The position numbers and the translations under genes are program-made. A DNA stretch of 64,000 nt from Planctomycetota bacterium (GTDB taxonomy: Bacteria > Planctomycetota > UBA1135). Position 1 is the stretch's first letter. Every line of letters begins with the position of its first letter. The stretch is taken from NCBI GenBank assembly GCA_004295085.1, contig SHNF01000002.1:1-64000 (forward strand). Reading direction: 5' to 3'. The notes under the pieces are model-generated. The model was not told the origin of the DNA and ran no database searches. It worked only from the letters and a program-made list of their open reading frames with translations. Positions 36,672 to 44,029 of the stretch are shown in pieces.

Positions 36672-37526
36672 TCAGCCTTGCGCGAACTCGACCTGCGGCT
36701 CGCGCGGCAGCAGGCCGCGCTGGTGCGCACGGTGCAGGAACACGCGCACCGCCTCGCGCCCGTCGTCGCCGTAGTCGAGCGTGCGCTGGTTCACGTACAT
36801 GCCGATGAAGCGGTCGGCCTGGGCCAGGTCCAGACCGCGCCCGAAGCGCAGGGCGTAGCGCACGGCATCCTCGCGATGCTCCAGTCCGTAGCGGATGGAC
36901 TGGCGCAGGATCGCCGAGATCACCGGAATGAGCGGGCCGAGGTCGCGGCGCACGGCGTTGCCGCCCAACGGCAGCGGCAGCCCGGTCTCCTCGCGCCACC
37001 ACGCGCCGAGGTCGGCCACCAGCTGCAATCCAAGCTGCTGGAAGGTGAGCTGTCCCTCGTGGATGAGCAGCCCGGCGTCGTACTCGCCGCCCGCCACGGC
37101 CTCCGGGATGCGGTCGAAGGCCACGACCGCGTGGTCGTAAGCGCCCAGGAACAGCTGGGCCGCCAGGTGCGCCGAAGTCCATTCTCCCGGGATCGCCAGG
37201 CGCAGCCCGCCGCCGCGGCGCAGCTGCTCCGGCCGCAGCGCGCTGCGCGCCACGATGCGCGGGCCGTAGCCCTCGCCCATGGAAGCGCCGTGCGGCAGCA
37301 GCACGTAGCGGTCCGTCAGGTGCGCGTACGCGTGGAAACTGAGCGCCGTGATCTCGTACTCGCCGTGCAGCGCGCGCCGGTTGAGCGTCTCGATGTCCTC
37401 CAGCTTGTGCCGGAATTGCAGACCATGCGTGTCCACGCGCCCCTCGGCCAGCGCCCAGTGCATGAAGGCGTCGTCCGGATCCGGGCTGTGGGCAAGAGTC
37501 AGCGTGCGCGCGGCGGTCTGCGCCAT
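36672..37526 (-). CDS. mqnD: 1,4-dihydroxy-6-naphthoate synthase MqnD-like
   Basis: A 284-residue protein of the MqnA/MqnD family in the futalosine route to menaquinone. 'LTLAHSPDPDDAFMHWALAE', 'EITALSFHAYAHLTDRYVLL' and 'GGEYDAGLLIHEGQLTFQQL' support MqnD, which acts on cyclic de-hypoxanthine futalosine. The host therefore probably makes menaquinone by this alternative pathway. It is convergent with the repeat protein (4 bases apart) and divergent from the flavin reductase. Confidence 0.88.
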   Translation of the reverse strand: MAQTAARTLTLAHSPDPDDAFMHWALAEGRVDTHGLQFRHKLEDIETLNRRALHGEYEITALSFHAYAHLTDRYVLLPHGASMGEGYGPRIVARSALRPEQLRRGGGLRLAIPGEWTSAHLAAQLFLGAYDHAVVAFDRIPEAVAGGEYDAGLLIHEGQLTFQQLGLQLVADLGAWWREETGLPLPLGGNAVRRDLGPLIPVISAILRQSIRYGLEHREDAVRYALRFGRGLDLAQADRFIGMYVNQRTLDYGDDGREAVRVFLHRAHQRGLLPREPQVEFAQG

Positions 37527-37567
37527 GCGCGCGCCAGCATACCCGCATCCGTATCCTTCTGGCCCGC

Positions 37568-38401
37568 ATGAGCCCTCCGCCGACCGATCCGCGGGCGCAG
37601 ATGGCGCCGGCGCGCCTGCTGGAGGTGCAGCGCGTCAACGGGCAGACCGGCCTGGCCGTGTTCACCTTGCAGCCCGAGAGCGGCGAGCTGCCGGAGTTCA
37701 CCGCCGGCCAGCACACCACGCTGTGCTGGGAGCACGAGGGCCAGCCGGTGGTGCGCTACTACAACATCGCATCGGCGCCCGAGCAGCGCGGCCGCTGGGA
37801 GTTCTACGTGGTGCGCGTGGACAAGCCCGGCGTCGCCACGCCGGAGCTGTTCGCGCTGCCGGTCGGCTCGCGCCTGTGGCTGGGGACGCCGAGCGGCCGC
37901 TTCACGCTCGAGCGCACGCGCAAGCGCCACCTGGCGCTCGTCGCCACCGGCACCGGCCTTGCCCCCTACATCTCCATGCTGCGCCACCTGCGGCGCGCGC
38001 CCCAGTCCGTGGACGCCGTCAGCCTGTGGCACGGGGTGCGCCATCCCAGCGACCTCGGCTACCGCGACGAGCTGGAGCAACTGGCGCGCAGCGCCCCATT
38101 CCGCATGGCTTACGTGCCCACCGCCAGCCGCGCCACCGCGGCCGAGCGCAAGCACGACCCCGCACTCTCCTTCGGCCGCGTGGACACGCTCCTGTGCCGC
38201 GTCCTCGGCCTGCCGCTGCCGGACGACCCGCGCGGCGCGCACCTGGCTCCGGCGCACGACCGGGAGCGCCTGCGCGCGCAGCTCCCCGAAGGCGACACCG
38301 CCACCTTCCTGTGCGGCAACCCCAACATGATCCGCAGCTTCGCCGCCTGCGCCGAAGGCTCGCCGTACCACGCCGACCTGGTCTACGAGAAGTACTGGTA
38401 G
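37568..38401 (+). CDS. fpr: Ferredoxin/flavodoxin-NADP+ reductase
   Basis: A 277-residue FAD enzyme. The FAD site 'VRYYNIASAPEQRG' has the RxYS/N-like form. 'VGSRLWLGTPSGRFTL' and 'LALVATGTGLAPYISMLRHL' form the NADP-binding part, with 'FLCGNPNMI' and terminal 'VYEKYW', whose aromatic last residue stacks on FAD in the bacterial Fpr subgroup. It transfers electrons between NADPH and ferredoxin or flavodoxin. Confidence 0.9.
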   Translation: MSPPPTDPRAQMAPARLLEVQRVNGQTGLAVFTLQPESGELPEFTAGQHTTLCWEHEGQPVVRYYNIASAPEQRGRWEFYVVRVDKPGVATPELFALPVGSRLWLGTPSGRFTLERTRKRHLALVATGTGLAPYISMLRHLRRAPQSVDAVSLWHGVRHPSDLGYRDELEQLARSAPFRMAYVPTASRATAAERKHDPALSFGRVDTLLCRVLGLPLPDDPRGAHLAPAHDRERLRAQLPEGDTATFLCGNPNMIRSFAACAEGSPYHADLVYEKYW

Positions 38402-38411
38402 CCGCGACTCC

Positions 38412-39344
38412 ATGCCCGCCCTCGCCCGTCCCGCTCTCGATCCCGCGGCCGCGGACAAGTTCCGCGCCGCGGGCCGCATCGCCGGCGCCGCGCGCAAGCT
38501 GGGAGCCTCCATGATCCGCCCCGGAGTGCGCCTGGCCGAGGTCATGGAAGCCGTCGAGTCCTTCATCCGCGTGCAGGGCGGCGGACCCGGCTTTCCGGCG
38601 CAGACCAGCCGCAACCACATCGCCGCGCATTACTGCCCCCCGCCCGGCGACCCCACGACTTACGAACAGGACGACGTCGTCAAGATCGACATCGGCGTGG
38701 AGGTGGACGGATACGTCGCCGACACCGCGCAGAGCGTGTACCTGGGCACCGACGCGCGCTACCAGCGCCTGGTGGCCGCCTCGCAGGCCGCCCTCGAGGC
38801 GGCGGTGCGCCTGGCCGGTCCCGGCGTGCGCATCTCCACGCTCAGCGCCGCGATCGAGAATGCCATCGAGGCGCACGAGTTCCGCCCCGTGTACAACCTG
38901 ACCGGCCATGGGCTGGGCCGCTGGAAGGTGCACACCGCGCCTTCCATCCCGGCCGTGCCGGACCCGCACGGCGACGCCGAGCTGCAGGCCGGCATGGTGA
39001 TCGCCATCGAGCCCTTCGCCACCGACGGGCGCGGACAGGTATACGAACGCGGCCGCGCCGAAGTCTTCATGCTGACGCGCGCGCCCACCAAGCTCAAGGG
39101 CGTCGATCCTGCCGCCTGGGATGTGATCGAGCGCATGCACGGCCTGCCGTTCGCGCGCCGCAGCTTCCCGGCCGGCATCACGAGCGCGGCGATCGAGGCC
39201 ACGCTGGCGCGCCTGATGCGCGTCGGCTGCCTGGTCCCCTACCCGCCGCTGGTGGACCCCGATCCGGCGGTGCGCGTCAGCCAGGCCGAGCACTCGCTGC
39301 TGATCACGGACCGCGGCGCCGAGGTCATCACCGCCGACCCGTAA
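38412..39344 (+). CDS. map: Methionine aminopeptidase, type II (archaeal-like)
   Basis: A 310-residue pita-bread peptidase removing N-terminal Met. Metal ligands are D93, D104, H166, E200 and E293. The 93-residue gap between the two Glu ligands (about 30 in type I enzymes, 95 in human MetAP2) and 'YNLTGHGLGRWKVHTAPSIP' with 'IAIEPFATDGRGQVYERG' mark it as type II, the archaeal and eukaryotic class. It is 10 bases downstream of fpr. No type I enzyme is in the window. Confidence 0.88.
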   Translation: MPALARPALDPAAADKFRAAGRIAGAARKLGASMIRPGVRLAEVMEAVESFIRVQGGGPGFPAQTSRNHIAAHYCPPPGDPTTYEQDDVVKIDIGVEVDGYVADTAQSVYLGTDARYQRLVAASQAALEAAVRLAGPGVRISTLSAAIENAIEAHEFRPVYNLTGHGLGRWKVHTAPSIPAVPDPHGDAELQAGMVIAIEPFATDGRGQVYERGRAEVFMLTRAPTKLKGVDPAAWDVIERMHGLPFARRSFPAGITSAAIEATLARLMRVGCLVPYPPLVDPDPAVRVSQAEHSLLITDRGAEVITADP

Positions 39345-39407
39345 GGCGGTTACCAATTTCGATGCAAGTATTTTCAAATCAATGGGTTAGAATACTTTCC
39401 AGGAACC

Positions 39408-39436
39408 TTGACTCAATGATATCATACTGATATAGT
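39408..39436 (+). promoter_or_regulatory. Strong promoter and ATGATATCAT palindrome before the SPFH gene
   Basis: -35 TTGACT (39408-39413) and -10 TATAGT (39431-39436) are spaced by 17 bases in an unusually AT-rich stretch (39355-39445). The perfect 10-bp palindrome ATGATATCAT (39417-39426) lies in the spacer and is a likely operator, possibly for the RHH protein encoded downstream. Confidence 0.8.
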
Positions 39437-39468
39437 CTTGGTATCGCCCCCCATCCTCCACACCTCCC

Positions 39469-40356
39469 ATGAGCCAAGAAAAACCAATTCAAGTCTCCAG
39501 CGGCTGGGTACGCCTCCCCCTGAACCTGATGCTGATCTTCGGCGGCCTAGCCTTGCTCGTGTTCGGCATCGCCACTGCCAAGGACGATCCCGGCCTCGGC
39601 GTGGCGCTGCTGCTCGCCGGCCTGCTGGTGTCCTCGGCCGGCATGATCGCGCTGCTGGGGCACTTCACCTTGCAGCCCAACGAGGCGCGCGTGCTGCTCC
39701 TGTTCGGGCACTACAAGGGCACGGTCCGCGACAGCGGCTTCCACTGGACCAACCCCTTCATGTCGAAGAAGAAGATCTCGCTGCGGGTCCGCAACCTCAT
39801 CACGGAGAAGCTGAAGGTCAACGACAAGCGCGGCAATCCCATCGACATCGCGGCCGTCGTGGTCTGGCACGTGGAGGACACGGCGCAGGCGCTGTTCGAC
39901 GTGGACAGCTACGAGGACTACGTCCGCATCCAGAGCGAGTCGGCGGTGCGCCAGCTCGCCAGCGGCTACGCCTACGACCACGGCGAGGCCGAGGAGGAGA
40001 CGCTGCGCGGCAACACCGAGAACGTGGCGCGCGCGCTCCAGCACGAGCTGTCGGAGCGGCTGCGCAAGGCCGGTGTGGTGGTGGACGAGGCCAGGCTGAC
40101 GCACCTCGCGTACGCGGCCGAGATCGCCCAGGTCATGCTGCGCCGCCAGCAGGCCGAGGCCGTGATCGCCGCGCGCCAGAAGATCGTGCACGGCGCCGTC
40201 AGCATGGTGGAGATGGCGCTGCGCGAGCTGAGCGAGAAGAAAGTGCTGCACCTCGACGAGGAGCGCAAGGCCGCCATGGTCAGCAACCTGCTGGTCATCC
40301 TGTGCGGTGAGTCGGAGGCGCAGCCGGTGGTGAACACGGGGACGCTCTACACCTAG
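39469..40356 (+). CDS. SPFH/band-7 domain membrane protein
   Basis: A 295-residue protein with two N-terminal membrane segments (about 18-36 and 43-65), then an SPFH core: 'TLQPNEARVLLLFGHYKG', 'FHWTNPFMSKKKISLRV', 'IDIAAVVVWHVEDTAQALF', and a helical 'LRRQQAEAVIAARQKIVHGA'. SPFH proteins organise membrane domains and oligomerise. The next gene encodes a small Arc-like DNA-binding protein, a pairing seen repeatedly in bacterial genomes. Confidence 0.9.
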   Translation: MSQEKPIQVSSGWVRLPLNLMLIFGGLALLVFGIATAKDDPGLGVALLLAGLLVSSAGMIALLGHFTLQPNEARVLLLFGHYKGTVRDSGFHWTNPFMSKKKISLRVRNLITEKLKVNDKRGNPIDIAAVVVWHVEDTAQALFDVDSYEDYVRIQSESAVRQLASGYAYDHGEAEEETLRGNTENVARALQHELSERLRKAGVVVDEARLTHLAYAAEIAQVMLRRQQAEAVIAARQKIVHGAVSMVEMALRELSEKKVLHLDEERKAAMVSNLLVILCGESEAQPVVNTGTLYT

Positions 40357-40359
40357 GAC

Positions 40360-40554
40360 GTGGCCGAGCCGCGCAAGCCCTTCCTGCTGCGCCTGGACCC
40401 GGTGCTCTATCAGGAGCTGGAGCGCTGGGCCCAGCAGGAGCTGCGCTCGGTCAACGGCCAGATCGAGTGGATCCTGCGCCAGGCGCTGGCGAAGCGGCTG
40501 GGGGCAGACCCTGGCGCGCCGCCGGCGTCGCAACCGCGCGCGGAGGAGAAGTGA
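40360..40554 (+). CDS. Arc-like ribbon-helix-helix protein
   Basis: A 64-residue protein with 'KPFLLRLDPVLYQELERWA' and 'ELRSVNGQIEWILRQALAKR', the beta-strand plus two-helix pattern of Arc/MetJ repressors, followed by a Pro/Glu tail. Start is GTG three bases after the SPFH stop. It is a candidate repressor of the promoter upstream of the SPFH gene. Confidence 0.85.
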   Translation: MAEPRKPFLLRLDPVLYQELERWAQQELRSVNGQIEWILRQALAKRLGADPGAPPASQPRAEEK

Positions 40555-40567
40555 GGCCCGGCCGCGA

Positions 40568-41632
40568 TCAGGCGCTGGCCTTGGCTTTCACGGCCGCGCG
40601 CGCGGCGTCCAGGCGGCGCTCGGCGAAGCGGTCGGCGGCGGCGGAGGTCGGGATGCCGTCCTTCTTGGCGATGGCGTAGATCTCTTTCAGGTTGACGTAG
40701 ATCTTGTCCATCATGGCCAGGGAGCGCTTCTCGTCATAGCTCTGGCCGACCTCGCCGGATACGTTGATCAGGCCGCCGGCGTTCACGACGTAGTCGGGAG
40801 CGTACAGGATGCCGCGGGCGCGCAGGCGCTCGCCGTCGGCCGGCTCGCGCAGCTGGTTGTTGGCGGCGCCGGTGACGGCCTTGCAGCGCAGTTGCGGAAT
40901 GGTCTCGGCGTTCAGGGTGCCGCCGAGCGCGCAGGGCGCGTAGACGTCGCAGGCCTGCTTGAAGACCTCGCTGGGCGGGACCACGCTGCCGCCGAGCTTG
41001 TGTGCGCGCGCGCGCACTTCCTTGTCCTTGATGTCGGCCAGGATCACCTTGCCGCCGGCCTGCACGATCAACTCCGCGTAATAGCCGGCGACGGAGCCGG
41101 CGCCGCCCTCGATCGCGACCGTCTTGCCCTGCAGGTCGGAGGAGCCGAAGACCTCCTCCAGGGTGGCCTTCAGCCCGACGAAGCAGCCGTGGGCGGTGTA
41201 CGGCGAAGGGTTACCGCTGCGGCCCTTGAGCCCGGCCACGTACCGGGTGCGGCTGGAGACGATCTCCATGTCCTCGGTGTTGGTGTTGACGTCCTCGGCG
41301 GTGGTGTACTTGCCGCCGAAGGAGTCCACGAACTCGCCCACGGCCTGGAAGAGCTCCTTGCACTTGTGCGCGGGATCGGCGATGACCACGGACTTGCCGC
41401 CGCCCAGGTTCAGCCCGGCGCAGGCGGCCTTGTAGGTCATGCCCTTGCTCAGGCGCAGCACGTCGTAGAGGGCTTCCTCCTCGCTCCGGTACGGCCACAG
41501 GCGCATGCCGCCCAGTGCGGGCCCCAGGATGGTGCTGTGGACGGCGATGATGGCGTGCAGGCCCCGGTCCTTGTCGATGCCGCGACGGACGGACTCGTAA
41601 CCTGGGACCGGGATTTCCGTGATCTGGAGCAT
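40568..41632 (-). CDS. ldh: Leucine/branched-chain amino acid dehydrogenase
   Basis: A 354-residue NAD-dependent dehydrogenase of the Glu/Leu/Phe/Val family that deaminates branched-chain amino acids. 'HSTILGPALGGMRLWPY' and 'LSKGMTYKAACAGLNLGGGK' (catalytic Lys) with 'TAEDVNTNTEDMEIV', then a Rossmann segment 'GKTVAIEGGAGSVAGYY' and 'YAPDYVVNAGGLINV', are clear. The ATG at 41632 is used; the open frame upstream is non-coding. It is the last host gene before the phage. Confidence 0.93.
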   Translation of the reverse strand: MLQITEIPVPGYESVRRGIDKDRGLHAIIAVHSTILGPALGGMRLWPYRSEEEALYDVLRLSKGMTYKAACAGLNLGGGKSVVIADPAHKCKELFQAVGEFVDSFGGKYTTAEDVNTNTEDMEIVSSRTRYVAGLKGRSGNPSPYTAHGCFVGLKATLEEVFGSSDLQGKTVAIEGGAGSVAGYYAELIVQAGGKVILADIKDKEVRARAHKLGGSVVPPSEVFKQACDVYAPCALGGTLNAETIPQLRCKAVTGAANNQLREPADGERLRARGILYAPDYVVNAGGLINVSGEVGQSYDEKRSLAMMDKIYVNLKEIYAIAKKDGIPTSAAADRFAERRLDAARAAVKAKASA

Positions 41633-41690
41633 GGGATCGGCTGAGGGTGTCGGGGGGCGAGGGAAGCGGAGTATTATCCGGAATCTGGTG

Positions 41691-41719
41691 CCAAGGGCTA
41701 GGGCTCGTCTAGCCCTTGG
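41691..41719. repeat. Perfect 10-bp inverted repeat at host/phage boundary
   Basis: CCAAGGGCTA (41691-41700), 9-base loop, TAGCCCTTGG (41710-41719). It sits between the leucine dehydrogenase start and the recombinase gene, where an attachment-site core or an operator would be expected. Confidence 0.75.
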
Positions 41720-41758
41720 ACCGTGGTTGCCAGCCGTACCACCGCGAGACATGACGCG

Positions 41759-41779
41759 CAGGCTGTCCTGGACAGCCTG
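41759..41779. repeat. Perfect 9-bp inverted repeat upstream of recombinase
   Basis: CAGGCTGTC (41759-41767), 3-base loop, GACAGCCTG (41771-41779). It lies 37 bases before the ATG preferred for the recombinase and could be an arm or operator site. Confidence 0.7.
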
Positions 41780-41815
41780 AGGGCCGGCCACCCGGGATCG
41801 GTGCTTAACCCGGGC

Positions 41816-42859
41816 ATGGCAAACCCTTGCTACATTCACTCGCTGTCGGCCCAGGCTTCGCTGGACCTTTCCATTCGTGCCTGGCTGCGCCTTTCCGAGT
41901 GCGAACGCCGGAGCCGCTGCATTCGAGCGGCCCGCGCACTAGACCCGCGCGAACTGACGGGAATGACCCTGGCCTGGATGGTCCTGTTCCAGAGGACCGG
42001 CCGGGATCTGCGCAGCCACACCTACACGACCTATCTCTACGGCGTTCGCCAGCTCACCAAGGGGCTGAAGGACATGGGGGCGAGCCTGCTGCGCCCCGAC
42101 CGCGACCTCGGCCCGCGCTACGCCCGCTGGCTGGTCGAGCACGGCTATGCGCCCAACACGGTCGCGCACCGGATCGCCATCGCGCGCAGCCTCTTCGCTG
42201 CCATGGTCTGGTGCGACGTCCTCCCGTCGAACCCGATCCTCGGCATGCGCATGCGGGTGCAGCGCGACCTGCAGGAGAAGGGCTACTCCACCGCCGAGGC
42301 GCTGCGCCTCCTGATGGTCTGCGACCCCTTCGAGCGCGCGCTCGTCCTGCTCGGGGCGGAGGCCGGCCTGCGCATCAGCGAGGTCCTTGCCTTGCGCTGG
42401 GAGCACGTGCTGTTCGGTGACCGCCCCTTCCTCAACATCATCGAGGGCAAGGGCGGCCGATCCCGCCGCGTGTGGGCTTCCGCCTCCCTGGTGGCGGCGC
42501 TGCAGCGCATGCGTTCCACCGCGCCCGCCGGCGAGGCGCGGGTCTGCTGGAAGTGGCGTTCGGACAGCGCCCTCCGCGCGCAGCTGCGGAGGCTGACGCA
42601 GCGCGCCGGCATCCGCTGGCTCGGCTTCCGCGGGCTGCGGCACTTGTGTGCCGCGCTGGTCCTGGAGCGGTCGGGGAGCGAGGTCGCCGTCGCCGACCAT
42701 CTCGGCCACCAGTACACCGAGACGAGCCGGCTCTACTACGGGAGGTTCCCACGGCTGCGGACGGCGGTTGCGGATGGGTTGCTGCTGCCCGCGCAGGAAG
42801 TGCAGGCGGCGCCGGCGGTCCGCCAACTCTCCCTCTTCGACCTGGAGCCGGCCGCGTGA
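41816..42859 (+). CDS. Tyrosine recombinase (phage integrase)
   Basis: A 347-residue recombinase when started at the ATG at 41816; the frame is open to a GTG at 41723, but that would run through an inverted repeat. The N-terminal SAM-like domain ('TYTTYLYGVRQLTKGLKDM') is followed by the catalytic domain. There R is in 'AEAGLRISEVLALRWEHV', K in 'IEGKGGRSRRVW', box II is 'FRGLRHLCAALVL' (Phe replaces the usual first His), His is in 'DHLGHQYTE', and the nucleophile Tyr is in 'SRLYYGRF'. It probably integrates and excises the prophage. Confidence 0.92.
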   Translation: MANPCYIHSLSAQASLDLSIRAWLRLSECERRSRCIRAARALDPRELTGMTLAWMVLFQRTGRDLRSHTYTTYLYGVRQLTKGLKDMGASLLRPDRDLGPRYARWLVEHGYAPNTVAHRIAIARSLFAAMVWCDVLPSNPILGMRMRVQRDLQEKGYSTAEALRLLMVCDPFERALVLLGAEAGLRISEVLALRWEHVLFGDRPFLNIIEGKGGRSRRVWASASLVAALQRMRSTAPAGEARVCWKWRSDSALRAQLRRLTQRAGIRWLGFRGLRHLCAALVLERSGSEVAVADHLGHQYTETSRLYYGRFPRLRTAVADGLLLPAQEVQAAPAVRQLSLFDLEPAA

Positions 42860-43191
42860 GCGAGCTGCGCCCGCGCTGCGTCCAGATCCCGGGCCCGGCC
42901 GGGGCGCAGGCGAGCGTGCAGCAAGCGGCGCGGGCAGCGCTGATGCCTCTCGCCGAGGCCGGCTGTCGCGAGCGCTTCCGCGCTGGCCAGCTGGCGTGGC
43001 ACATCTGTCGCGGCGAGGAGTGGCGGGACCTCGGCGGGCGGCGGACACGCGCCGCCGCCCGCGAGCTCGCCCTTTGCTACGCGTGCCTCTACGGCCAGCC
43101 CGTCTACCTGGCCGACCTCCTGGCACTGCCGTTCCCGGTGGTGGCCGTCATCCGCCCGATTGCGCCCGTGCGGGTCGAGAGGGCGGCATGA
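42856..43191 (+). CDS. Phage protein of unknown function
   Basis: A 111-residue protein with GTG start overlapping the recombinase stop. It contains 'AGCRERFRAGQLAWHICRGE' and 'ELALCYACLYGQPVYLADLL'; three Cys residues are spread without a zinc-finger pattern. No family recognised. It could be an excisionase-position gene, but nothing in the sequence shows that. Confidence 0.65.
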   Translation: MSELRPRCVQIPGPAGAQASVQQAARAALMPLAEAGCRERFRAGQLAWHICRGEEWRDLGGRRTRAAARELALCYACLYGQPVYLADLLALPFPVVAVIRPIAPVRVERAA

Positions 43192-43331
43192 GGCGCTGCC
43201 GCCAGCTGATCGTGCCGCTGGCCATCGGCAGCTTCTGTGCCGCGCTCCTCGTCGTTCTGTGCGCGGCACGGGACCGGAGTCGGCAGGCCCACGCGCGCCA
43301 GGCAACCGCGCCGGCGGAGGGCTCGCGTTGA
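43188..43331 (+). CDS. Small phage membrane protein
   Basis: A 47-residue protein started by ATG in an ATGA overlap. One transmembrane helix ('LIVPLAIGSFCAALLVVLCA') is followed by a short basic tail. Function unknown. It is followed by a TTGA overlap. Confidence 0.6.
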   Translation: MRRCRQLIVPLAIGSFCAALLVVLCAARDRSRQAHARQATAPAEGSR

Positions 43332-43576
43332 GCTCCTGCCCGCGCTGCGCCGGCCTCCAGGCTCACGACGAGTCCTGCAGTTGCGCGTGCCACGCGGCCG
43401 CCGCCGTGCGGCAGTACCGGCGCCAGCGGCGCCGCTGGGCGCGCCTCTACGTGCTCGCCTTCCTCGGCGGCGCCGCCGCGTTCTGGACCTGGCACCTGGT
43501 CCACGCCCTGGCCCTTGTGATCTCCGCCGCCACCCTCTTCGTGGCGGGCGGAGTCCGCACGGTCCTGGCCCCCTAG
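43328..43576 (+). CDS. Small Cys-rich phage membrane protein
   Basis: An 82-residue protein with TTG start in a TTGA overlap. N-terminal 'SSCPRCAGLQAHDESCSCAC' looks like a zinc-binding knuckle. A basic stretch and two hydrophobic segments ('LYVLAFLGGAAAFWTW', 'ALALVISAATLFVAGG') follow. Function unknown. Confidence 0.6.
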   Translation: MSSCPRCAGLQAHDESCSCACHAAAAVRQYRRQRRRWARLYVLAFLGGAAAFWTWHLVHALALVISAATLFVAGGVRTVLAP

Positions 43577-43579
43577 CTC

Positions 43580-43855
43580 ATGCCGAACATCCCCCTGAAC
43601 AGCCCCTGGCGCTTCAGCGCCGCCGCCGCGCAAGAGACCCTGCAGCGCAAGGGCATGAGCCTGAACCAGGTCTGCGCCAAAGTTCTCGACGACGGCTTCA
43701 GCGACATCAGCGCGGTCAAGAAGGCGCTGCAGGGGAAGTCCCATCCGTCGCTGCCGCTGGCGTTCTCGATCGCGTGCGCGATGGATGTCCCCATGGAAAC
43801 CCTCATGGAGCGCGTGCGCCTGCCCGAGCTGAGTGCCGGCAAGCGCCCGAGCTGA
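43580..43855 (+). CDS. Helix-turn-helix phage regulator-like protein
   Basis: A 91-residue protein with 'AAQETLQRKGMSLNQVCAKV', then 'SDISAVKKALQGKSHPSLPL' and 'AFSIACAMDVPMETLMERV', a Cro/C1-like helical arrangement. It may be a repressor or Cro-type regulator for the early operon. The start lies 3 bases after the upstream stop. Confidence in the DNA-binding role is moderate. Confidence 0.65.
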   Translation: MPNIPLNSPWRFSAAAAQETLQRKGMSLNQVCAKVLDDGFSDISAVKKALQGKSHPSLPLAFSIACAMDVPMETLMERVRLPELSAGKRPS

Positions 43856-43858
43856 TCC

Positions 43859-44005
43859 ATGCCCAGCCGCGCTACCAGCGCATGGAACCAGGCGCGCCTG
43901 GAGGGGACGCGCTTGAGTTTCTTCTTCCGAGATGAATCGAAACTGCGCCCGAACGTGCCTGACGGGGGCTGGCGTTGTGTGGCGCGTGGTGTTCGGCGCC
44001 GTTGA
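43859..44005 (+). CDS. Possible small phage ORF
   Basis: A 48-residue frame, ATG three bases after the HTH gene stop, ending in a basic tail ('RCVARGVRRR'). The codon pattern is plausible but there is no recognisable domain. It fills most of the 174-base gap before the ATPase gene. Low confidence. Confidence 0.35.
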   Translation: MPSRATSAWNQARLEGTRLSFFFRDESKLRPNVPDGGWRCVARGVRRR

Positions 44006-44029
44006 CCACGACTCAACGGGCACCTCCTC

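Noticed and set aside
41633..41700. Sigma-54-like TGGCAC sequence before leucine dehydrogenase
   Set aside because: The -12 GC element is missing at the required distance, so no sigma-54 promoter is called.
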